This document shows positions 24,362 through 30,939 of a DNA stretch of 64,000 nucleotides, one piece after another. The DNA comes from CAYPNF01 sp964411985. Its GTDB lineage: Bacteria > Verrucomicrobiota > Verrucomicrobiia > Limisphaerales > J093. Within the stretch, counting starts at the first letter, position 1; the number at the start of each line of letters is the position of its first letter. Where the stretch lies: positions 44,174 to 108,173 of the forward strand of contig CAYPNF010000029.1 in NCBI GenBank assembly GCA_964411985.1. Direction: 5' to 3'. The notes under the pieces were generated by a model. That model made no database searches. It was not told the DNA's origin and was given only the letters and a program-made list of their open reading frames with translations. The position numbers and the translations under genes were made by a program.

Positions 24362-25267
24362 CTAACGCGAATACCGGTACTGGACTTCCGGCCATGGGCC
24401 CCAAACATGGTAGGACACGGTGTTGGATGTCTTCACAAGTTTCCAGTTGTTGCATCGATCATATATCCTCCACTGGAATGAGCTTTCGTCATCGAACATG
24501 TCACCTTCATGGAAACCACCTATGCCGGGCCTGTCATAGCTCCGTATCCAAGTGAACTCGCCGGTTTCAAGAACCTCGGACGATTCGATCTCGACGGTGT
24601 CGGCCTCCCTGGGGCGGTCGGTTCTCCATGGGGCATTGTCGACGTGCCAATTACTGTCCAAAGGCATCCCAGTGCTTGCGGTAGGAACATGCCTGTCGTT
24701 TATCGTTATACGGGCGCGTGCGAATTGCACGACAGCGCAGCAGGTGCTGTTATAGCGCTTGTTGTCCGCGCTCGTCTTGAATGCTGCTTTCCCAACGAGG
24801 TGAAGCCAGTATCCGTTATCGGTGAATCCCACCCCAACAAAATGGAGGTTTACGCTTTTGACTCCGCACTTCCCACACTCTGCCCCATCGAGCCCGAGAC
24901 GGTCAACTCGAGAGACCGGCCGATTGGCTACGAACGCATAAAGATTCAAACCTCCAGATTCTTCTATTGGATCCCGAGTGATCCACCTCCCCGTGCTCGG
25001 ATTATAATAACGATACCCGTAGTAGAACAGATCGCTCTCGTCATCCTGGTACTTGGTGGAGAAGCGGAAGGGATTGGCCTTGGCCATGGTGCCCGTGGAG
25101 CGGACGACCTCCCCGAAGGGGCCTTCGTCGCAAGTCCGCGATCTCCCCGGCGGCTTCTGGAGCGGAGGTAGATGAGAGGCAAAGCCCGAACGCCGGCGAT
25201 TTCGGAAAGCCTTCCCAGAGCGACGACGGGTTCGGCGTCTCTCCGGATATGTCCGCTTCAGTCCCAT
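24362..25267 (-). CDS. Truncated Rhs C-terminal cassette with unique tip (unit D)
   Basis: 301 residues from the ATG at 25267. Residues 1-46 are an Arg-rich leader ('RRRSGKAFRNRRRSGFASHL') shared with units B and C. Then the canonical Rhs end follows: 'GPFGEVVRS', 'NPFRFSTKYQDDESDLFYYG', 'YRYYNPSTGRWITRDPIEE'. The shared part ends near 'NRPVSRVDRLGLDG'. The remaining ~165 residues are unique: CGKC, a Cys-Cys pair, many beta-prone stretches and a His/Trp-rich end. No toxin family is recognised. The YD-repeat shell that encapsulates Rhs toxins is missing, so this is an orphan tip or silent cassette. Confidence 0.7.
   Translation of the reverse strand: MGLKRTYPERRRTRRRSGKAFRNRRRSGFASHLPPLQKPPGRSRTCDEGPFGEVVRSTGTMAKANPFRFSTKYQDDESDLFYYGYRYYNPSTGRWITRDPIEESGGLNLYAFVANRPVSRVDRLGLDGAECGKCGVKSVNLHFVGVGFTDNGYWLHLVGKAAFKTSADNKRYNSTCCAVVQFARARITINDRHVPTASTGMPLDSNWHVDNAPWRTDRPREADTVEIESSEVLETGEFTWIRSYDRPGIGGFHEGDMFDDESSFQWRIYDRCNNWKLVKTSNTVSYHVWGPWPEVQYRYSR
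24969..25267 (-). repeat. 299-bp shared block, unit D
   Basis: From GGATCC to the ATG this block aligns without gaps to 26302-26600 and 27910-28208. The palindrome CCCCGAAGGGG lies at 25111-25121, 142 bases from the GGATCC, the same offset as in the other units. Confidence 0.85.
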
Positions 25268-25353
25268 CAGGGGAATTCTAGCCGACCTCCAGGAGATGAA
25301 CAAACGAAATACGTGAGAAGCCAGACCAATGAGCCTGCACGCACATAGAAGGG

Positions 25354-25734
25354 CTATTTCACCGTTTTCTGATCAGCAGCGTATGCCTTGATCCAGACCC
25401 GGGGGTCTTGCCCTAGATCCCTGCCAGTGATGTGCCTCATCCGATCCATCATTGCGCCAAGTGTCCTCTCGGTAAATGCGTCTATCAACAAGGCAAAATC
25501 TGCATCGTGCGATTTGCCGTCACGATTGGGTGAAAAGGTCAGAATATAGTCCATGTTCGCAGCTATCGCAGCAGGGTCGGAGGAAGTGTCGGCGCAGTCC
25601 TTTAGATAAAGCATGGTCTCCACATGACCTTTGATGTGATTGATCCGGGCCTCCCGAGCCACTGTGTTTCCAAGCAGCACGGCTGTCAGGGCCGCGAGCA
25701 GGCATATCGCAACGTTCTTCACTATTTTCGACAT
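25354..25734 (-). CDS. Small membrane-anchored protein, candidate immunity partner of Rhs unit C
   Basis: 126 residues. The start overlaps the end of Rhs unit C by 13 bases, which implies translational coupling. One N-terminal hydrophobic segment (residues ~7-24, 'VAICLLAALTAVLLGN') acts as signal or anchor. The rest is soluble and mostly helical with an acidic centre ('KDCADTSSDPAAI') and 'LGAMMDRMRHITGRD'. No family recognised. Immunity is inferred from position only. Confidence 0.55.
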   Translation of the reverse strand: MSKIVKNVAICLLAALTAVLLGNTVAREARINHIKGHVETMLYLKDCADTSSDPAAIAANMDYILTFSPNRDGKSHDADFALLIDAFTERTLGAMMDRMRHITGRDLGQDPRVWIKAYAADQKTVK

Positions 25735-26600
25735 TTTGGAATCGTACAGTCGAGCCCACAGTCCTTTTGTGCCCCCATCGAGTAAAACCAGCAGTTGTAT
25801 GTAAGCGGATCATACCGCTTGTCTGCAGGTCGCTTGGTCAGGCAATCCCAAATCTGGTCTGCAGTGGCGAGAACCCCAAGCGTGTTCTGACCGCTACCGT
25901 ACTTCAGCGGGTTGGAGCTCAATCGACATTCGGCACATGTCGTTGATTTGGCGGCGAGCAGATTGGCAGTCTCAAGACGGGTGCCACCCTCATCAAACCC
26001 CCATCCGCTCACGTTCCCAGAAGGGTCCGTGTAGCGCGTGTACGAGTGCATGCCACATATCTGATCCTGGCACTTCATCCAGAATCCGACAGGATTATCG
26101 TACTGCCTTCGGCAGAACTCAAACCTACCGCCACCAGTTGGCGTCTGGCGGATGGGATATCCATCGCGTGGGCAAGCACCAACATAATACTGGTGACAGA
26201 TCGGGCAGATTCTCCCTCGTTCTCGCCCATCAACGTCGACAGCCGAAATCGGGTCTCCGTCTACGAATGAGTAGATATTCACTGCTCCCCGCTCCTCTAT
26301 CGGATCCCGACTGATCCACCTTCCGGTGCTGGGGTTATAATAACGATACCCGTAGTAGAGCAGATCGCTCTCGTCATCCTGGTACTTGGTGGAAAACCGG
26401 AAGGGATTTGCCTTCGCCATGGTGCCGCTGGAGCGGACGACCTCCCCGAAGGGGCCTTCGTCGCAAGTCCGCAATTTCCCAGGTGGTTTCTGCAGCGCAG
26501 GAAGATGAGAGACGGAGTTGGAACACTGGCCTTTTCGGAAAGCTTGCCCGGAACAACGCGCCCTTCCATGGCTTTCCCTGTATGCGCACTCCGGTCTCAT
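25722..26600 (-). CDS. Truncated Rhs C-terminal cassette with a Cys/His-rich tip (unit C)
   Basis: 292 residues from the ATG at 26600. The Arg-rich leader is more diverged here ('ARCSGQAFRKGQCSNSVSHL'). The Rhs end 'YRYYNPSTGRWISRDPIEE' is near-identical to the other units. The tip (~residues 128-292) opens with CPICHQYYVGACPRDG, a possible zinc site, has 'GMHSYTRYTD' and ends 'YDPLTYNCWFYSMGAQKDCG'. The Asn-Cys near the end with an earlier His is reminiscent of papain-like/NlpC-type hydrolase tips of polymorphic toxins. This is a guess from residue pattern. Confidence 0.7.
   Translation of the reverse strand: MRPECAYRESHGRARCSGQAFRKGQCSNSVSHLPALQKPPGKLRTCDEGPFGEVVRSSGTMAKANPFRFSTKYQDDESDLLYYGYRYYNPSTGRWISRDPIEERGAVNIYSFVDGDPISAVDVDGRERGRICPICHQYYVGACPRDGYPIRQTPTGGGRFEFCRRQYDNPVGFWMKCQDQICGMHSYTRYTDPSGNVSGWGFDEGGTRLETANLLAAKSTTCAECRLSSNPLKYGSGQNTLGVLATADQIWDCLTKRPADKRYDPLTYNCWFYSMGAQKDCGLDCTIPKCRK
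26302..26600 (-). repeat. 299-bp shared block, unit C
   Basis: Same length as the blocks in units B and D with no gaps. It is the most diverged in its last ~90 bases next to the ATG. The palindrome CCCCGAAGGGG is at 26444-26454. Confidence 0.8.
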
Positions 26601-26866
26601 TGGGTGAGTCTCTAGGACTTCTCAGGAAGAGTCAGTCAGAAAGAGACGGCGGTATTCTGCATTTGGTATGCCGCCTGGACCCTGTCTCTAAGCCAGAAGT
26701 AGCCCGGCCCGTGAGCATTGGTACTGCCGTGACTAGCAGATCGACCCACCGGACAGTCTCCCTCTCGGGGGAAACCAGCCCACGCCTCTACAAGATGTTG
26801 TTCCAAAGCATGCATGCAAATCGAGACTTGCAGTTCAACTGCGAGCTAGTTGGTATCACCTTTCCC

Positions 26867-27265
26867 TCAGTATGTGCCACCGCACAATATCAGTACAGAA
26901 GCACCGATGCCTTCGACGAACGCGACTGGGCCGCTGGTGAGCAGCGCTAAGGTACTCAACAAGCGATAACGTCCATTGGTCATTGAGTGGACGGAGTAAG
27001 AGAACATGGCGACAGAAACTACGAACGGTATTGCTATGTACCAAATGTTCCAATCCTCGCCCTGTAGAGGGAAATGCGAATACGTTACCCCCAACATCAG
27101 AGGGCTCAAGAATGGTATCACAACGAGAACTGAAACATCCCTTCGGTTTTGCGGCTTGGCACAAACCTTCTTCCAAAGATACCAGAATCCAATGAAACAA
27201 AGACATAGCAGCAAAATCGGAACGAGTTTAAACAAGACTCGCGGGAAGGTGTGTTGGAGTTCCAT
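26867..27265 (-). CDS. Four-helix membrane protein, candidate immunity partner of Rhs unit B
   Basis: 132 residues, starting 52 bases after the Rhs unit B stop. About four hydrophobic segments are visible: 'VLFKLVPILLLCLCFIGFWY' (9-28), 'VLVVIPFLSPLMLGVTY' (46-62), 'IWYIAIPFVVSVAMFSY' (73-89) and 'STLALLTSGPVAFVEGIGAS' (103-122). No family recognised. Inner-membrane immunity proteins are common partners of pore-forming or envelope-acting tips, but that is inference. Confidence 0.55.
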   Translation of the reverse strand: MELQHTFPRVLFKLVPILLLCLCFIGFWYLWKKVCAKPQNRRDVSVLVVIPFLSPLMLGVTYSHFPLQGEDWNIWYIAIPFVVSVAMFSYSVHSMTNGRYRLLSTLALLTSGPVAFVEGIGASVLILCGGTY

Positions 27266-27317
27266 ATTAGGGAGACTTCATCATCAGTTTTGGATCCAAT
27301 CCGCCTGAGTGCCTAGA

Positions 27318-28208
27318 TCAGTTAACGGGTACTTGGACGCCCTCAGTATAGAACTCCCAGTCCGAACCGTTCCACATGTACGTCATTCCGGCTTTTGACA
27401 GTTTCTTTGTCCATAGGCCCTTTTCACAGGTCAGATAGTTTATCCTTGCTTCGGTTATCCACCAAGGGTGAATGCCTATGTGATTCCAAGTAGAAACTGG
27501 GATATTAGCCTGAGTGCCGCTACCCATATAACCCATTCCGCCAGTACCGTAACACCTCACCCAATCGACCCTGACGTCCGTGTAACAATCACTATCTGTG
27601 TTGATCTGCACCCTAAGATGCAGGGTCCATTTCGTGAAGATAATCACACTCCCATCATCCGTTGGAAACCCATCGGTCCTAATGCCCTTAAGGTGTGCAG
27701 TTCCAGGGTGCTCGCAACAACATTTCTTACCGACTTGGGGAGGATTGTACGGTGGAATGGCATGTTCCCCTGTCTTGTCACCAATCCTGAGGCCAAACAG
27801 GTCTATGCTCGAAAGTGGATCGTTGGCGACGAAATTGTAGAGGTTCGGAATGCTAGTGCCGCCAAAGGCGTCAACCATTTGCAGGGAGTCAAACCCTTGT
27901 TCCTCAATCGGATCCCGGCTGATCCACCTCCCCGTGCTGGGATTATAGTAACGATACCCGTAGTAGAGCAGGTCGCTCTCGTCATCCTGATACTTGGTGG
28001 AGAACCGGAAGGGATTAGCCTTCGCCATGGGGCCACTGGAACGTACGACCTCCCCGAAGGGGCCTTCGTCGCAAGTCCGCCCTTTTCCAGGTGGCTTCTG
28101 GAGCGCAGGTAGATGAGAGGAAATACCCGAACGGCGGCGATTTCGGAAAGCCTTCCCGGAACGACGCCGTCCTCGAGGCTTCTCCGGATAAGCTGGCTCC
28201 AGTTTCAT
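27318..28208 (-). CDS. Truncated Rhs C-terminal cassette with unique tip (unit B)
   Basis: 296 residues from the ATG at 28208. It shares the Arg-rich leader ('RRRSGKAFRNRRRSGISSHL') and the Rhs end ('YRYYNPSTGRWISRDPIEE'). A spacer 'LQMVDAFGGTSIPNLYNFVA' differs slightly from the other units. The tip begins after 'IDLFGLRIGDKTGEH' with a CCCEH motif and contains many Trp, Gly and Tyr residues ('TGGMGYMGSGTQANIPVSTW'). No known toxin family is recognised. The Rhs shell is absent. A longer frame reaches 28316, but homology between units starts at this ATG. Confidence 0.7.
   Translation of the reverse strand: MKLEPAYPEKPRGRRRSGKAFRNRRRSGISSHLPALQKPPGKGRTCDEGPFGEVVRSSGPMAKANPFRFSTKYQDDESDLLYYGYRYYNPSTGRWISRDPIEEQGFDSLQMVDAFGGTSIPNLYNFVANDPLSSIDLFGLRIGDKTGEHAIPPYNPPQVGKKCCCEHPGTAHLKGIRTDGFPTDDGSVIIFTKWTLHLRVQINTDSDCYTDVRVDWVRCYGTGGMGYMGSGTQANIPVSTWNHIGIHPWWITEARINYLTCEKGLWTKKLSKAGMTYMWNGSDWEFYTEGVQVPVN
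27910..28208 (-). repeat. 299-bp shared block, unit B
   Basis: Aligns end to end without gaps with the blocks of units C and D. The palindrome CCCCGAAGGGG is at 28052-28062. Confidence 0.85.
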
Positions 28209-28449
28209 AGGGGCCCTTCTTATTGGTTTCCGGGGAAAAGGGCAACGACTTAGAAAACGGTCGAGGCACTCACCTTGGGCACGCAGCCGAGTCCTGACTC
28301 CAAGCGTATGTCTCATGTAGCATGGGACTACTGTGGGTCTTCGGACCGATCCTCTTAATTACACTGAAACGTTGCTCCAAATGGCACTAGCCGCTGCCAA
28401 CCCATACGGCAGACAACAATCAGCCCGATCATTATTGGATACTCACACC

Positions 28450-29100
28450 TCAGTGAGGCCTTGTGAAGACCCACAGGTCATTAGTCCAGTGCCAATTATA
28501 ATCAAAACCCACAGGCCTACGCAAAGGTTCGCCACCCAAACAGACGCCAACCTCACATTGCTCCAGGATCACCGCAACCACCATCGAGCCGCTCAAGGCG
28601 CTATACTCCATAACTGATACCTTGTCGGACGTGCCTCCCCATTCCGGAAAGAGGGGGGGGCCTATCTCGGACACATTGTCCGTGCCCGCTTTGCTCTGGA
28701 GCTGACGTAGTCGAGAGGCGATGACCTGGGGCTGCACTTCGCTGGCAATCTGCTTGGCGAAGCTCGAGCAGTACGACTCGAGTAATCGCTCCTTCCTAGG
28801 GAATCCCCACCAGACGACCGGAAGAACGAGCAGAAAACCGAGACCGCCGAATACCAATCCCCTGGAACCTCTTCGGCCTTCGGAAATAATCGCCCCGGTC
28901 ATGGTCCCAACCGCCAAGCACAACGCTCCCGCTCCTGCGGCAGCAAACTGCACTCTGACGATTAGCCCGAACGGCTTCTGCTTGCGGAAACCAGCAGCAC
29001 TGAACTCAGATCTCAGGCGGCTCATCGAAGCACAATACCAGAAGAGGCACAGGGCGGCGGCAAGGACCCCAACAGTGACAAACAGGGTTATCCGACGCAT
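28450..29100 (-). CDS. Membrane protein, candidate immunity partner of Rhs unit A
   Basis: 216 residues from the ATG at 29100, 7 bases after the Rhs unit A stop; an in-frame ATG at 29118 would overlap it. Three hydrophobic segments are visible: the start ('ITLFVTVGVLAAALCLFWYC'), ~residues 40-65 ('VQFAAAGAGALCLAVGTMTG') and ~76-92 ('LVFGGLGFLLVLPVVWW'). A soluble C-terminal part follows. No family recognised. Immunity is inferred from position. Confidence 0.55.
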   Translation of the reverse strand: MRRITLFVTVGVLAAALCLFWYCASMSRLRSEFSAAGFRKQKPFGLIVRVQFAAAGAGALCLAVGTMTGAIISEGRRGSRGLVFGGLGFLLVLPVVWWGFPRKERLLESYCSSFAKQIASEVQPQVIASRLRQLQSKAGTDNVSEIGPPLFPEWGGTSDKVSVMEYSALSGSMVVAVILEQCEVGVCLGGEPLRRPVGFDYNWHWTNDLWVFTRPH

Positions 29101-29107
29101 GGAGTTC

Positions 29108-30280
29108 CTAATATGCAAACGCGTTTCTGTTCGGTGCCCATTTCCAGGAAAAGCTCCTCTCTGGATACTCCCTAAGATCCCATGTGGTGTCCTTGATACC
29201 CTTGTGGGTCATGCCGCCATCGTACCCCCATTCTGTAAACGCGAGCGCCTGAACCATACGATCGGACGGGTCATGGTTCACGAGGACTTTAAACGCGAAC
29301 GCCCAGTTGATTGCTTGCTGCTTTGGATAGTGCGTTTTCCACCCGTGCTCCCAGGAGGCCTTGTCGCACAGTCTATTCGCTCTCCCCCAAAGGGCGTAGT
29401 TCAAGGCGGAGAGAAAATAGCACCTCCCGCGGAAGGATGCGATTTCATCCCGCCTACCGTGGGCATATACCCACTCCATATTCCAGGCCTGCCCGCCCGA
29501 GACGCCGGTCTCGTCAGAGATCGTATAAAGGGCTTCACATGCAGACCATTTCTGTCGCTCAGTCCACAAATAGAACTCTTGCGCCACCCGGTCCATTGTT
29601 CTCTGAAGAGGTGCCGTAACCTCAGGCCCACAGAAACAGCCCCCATATGGCCTTCCGTTGATCTTCGGCATGGTCGACCTGCCTTCAAGCCCAAGTGCAT
29701 CGACCGTCCCCACCGGTCTATTGTTAACAAAAGAATAGAGGTTGACTCCCCCCTTCTCCTCAATCGGATCCCGGCTTAACCACCTTCCGGTGCTGGGATT
29801 ATAATAACGGTACCCGTAGTAGAGCAGATCGCTCTCGTCATCCTGGTATTTCGTGGAGAACCGGAACGGATTTACCCTCGCCATCGACCCGCTGGAGCGC
29901 ACGAGTTCCCCGAAGGGGCCGTATTCGTACTGAGCGCGCATCAACTGTGTGCCGTTGGCACAATCCACCAAGGCGGCCACGTTTCCGTTCCCGTCATAGG
30001 CCACGAATGCGCTGGCCGAGGGCGTTTGGGTGGTCACTTTCAACAATCCTCCCACCCCCCCGGCTCCCTGCATGGACCCCGACAGATCGCTACCCCAAAG
30101 AAAGGTCCGCACCCTCGCATTGCTTGCGTCGAGTTCCGTCAGCAGGTTCCAGCCGTCATAGAAGAACCTGTTATCCTGGGTCACGGTTGAAGTGTCCAGG
30201 TTTGTCACCTTGGACCTAATTCGGCGTCCCATCCATGGAGCTGATTTCGCTATCCCGCTCATTGTGAAAGTTTGAGGCAT
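29108..30280 (-). CDS. Rhs C-terminal fragment with unique tip (unit A), retains part of the core
   Basis: 390 residues from the ATG at 30280; the true N-terminus is lost. It keeps more Rhs core than units B-D: 'MGRRIRSKVTNLD', 'RFFYDGWNLLTELDASN', 'LWGSDLSGSMQGAGGVGGLL' and 'YDGNGNVAALVD' are classic. 'YEYGPFGELVRSSG' and 'YRYYNPSTGRWLSRDPIEE' follow. The ~190-residue tip after 'DALGLEG' starts GGCFCGPEV and is rich in Trp and Ala. No toxin family is recognised. Full rhs genes exceed 1000 codons, so this is the end of a gene cut at about 30250. Confidence 0.75.
   Translation of the reverse strand: MPQTFTMSGIAKSAPWMGRRIRSKVTNLDTSTVTQDNRFFYDGWNLLTELDASNARVRTFLWGSDLSGSMQGAGGVGGLLKVTTQTPSASAFVAYDGNGNVAALVDCANGTQLMRAQYEYGPFGELVRSSGSMARVNPFRFSTKYQDDESDLLYYGYRYYNPSTGRWLSRDPIEEKGGVNLYSFVNNRPVGTVDALGLEGRSTMPKINGRPYGGCFCGPEVTAPLQRTMDRVAQEFYLWTERQKWSACEALYTISDETGVSGGQAWNMEWVYAHGRRDEIASFRGRCYFLSALNYALWGRANRLCDKASWEHGWKTHYPKQQAINWAFAFKVLVNHDPSDRMVQALAFTEWGYDGGMTHKGIKDTTWDLREYPERSFSWKWAPNRNAFAY
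29766..29918 (-). repeat. Shared Rhs block, unit A (stops at the palindrome)
   Basis: GGATCC to CCCCGAAGGGG matches the same part of units B-D. Right after CCCCGAAGGGGCC the sequence continues into Rhs core (GTATTCG), while B-D read TTCGTCG into the Arg-rich leader. Confidence 0.85.
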
Positions 30281-30294
30281 GAACCGAAAAACCC

Positions 30295-30765
30295 TCAAAG
30301 GGCGCGTTTCAGGGTAACCACATCGATCTGGTCCTTCTCGCGCCACGAACCTTCCTTCAGAAGAATCAAGTCTTGAGCCGCAAGGTAGGGAATCCTCACT
30401 TCTTCGACCCGGAGATACTGCAATCCGGGTCGAAAGTCCTGCAATGACCTGCCACGCATCCGGGTGAAGATATCCAGATCAAAATCCTCTACCACACGGA
30501 TGGACCCTTCCTGGGCTTGAAAGTCCTCTGGCTTGAGCTCACGCGCCCAGCCTTCTCCCCAGCGGCAGAGGCAGTCCAGAAGCCTGAGGATATTGGGGGG
30601 TGATTCGTCGACGAGGATATCCACGTCGTCCGTGGCACGAACAAACCCGTTCAGCGAGACGGCTACTCCCCCCACGACCGCAAAGTCAACTCCGGCGCGT
30701 GCGAGGTCGACCAACAGTCTTTCGAACTGGAAATAGTTCTCCGGTGGGGAGGGGGTCATGGGCAT
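30295..30765 (-). CDS. MNT/AbiEii-like nucleotidyltransferase
   Basis: 156 residues. The core motif 'VVGGVAVSLNGFVRATDDVD' then 'ILVDE' fits a polymerase-beta-like nucleotidyltransferase: Gly-Gly plus the Asp-x-Asp metal pair (about residues 47-49). A third acid may be in 'FDLDIFTRM'. Members act as toxins or antitoxin modifiers in MNT/HEPN and AbiE systems or as sugar/tRNA modifiers; no partner (HEPN or AbiEi) is visible beside it. It ends 14 bases before the start used for Rhs unit A and lies where the rhs core was cut. Confidence 0.7.
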   Translation of the reverse strand: MPMTPSPPENYFQFERLLVDLARAGVDFAVVGGVAVSLNGFVRATDDVDILVDESPPNILRLLDCLCRWGEGWARELKPEDFQAQEGSIRVVEDFDLDIFTRMRGRSLQDFRPGLQYLRVEEVRIPYLAAQDLILLKEGSWREKDQIDVVTLKRAL

Positions 30766-30939
30766 GTTTATACACGAAACTACTCACCTCCTCCAGACGT
30801 CGCAAGGGCGAAGAGCTCGAGGATCGACGGCCAACCACTTTCAACACGGGCCATTGGTTTTGGCTTTTCGGGCCGGAGTCCATACCTTGAAATCTAGGGC
30901 CAGTTCCCAGGGTGGTCAACAGAATGCCAAACGCTCGAG

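Noticed and set aside
26408..26950. 180-codon plus-strand frame over Rhs unit C
   Set aside because: Opposite to the conserved Rhs block and its spacer; no protein features.
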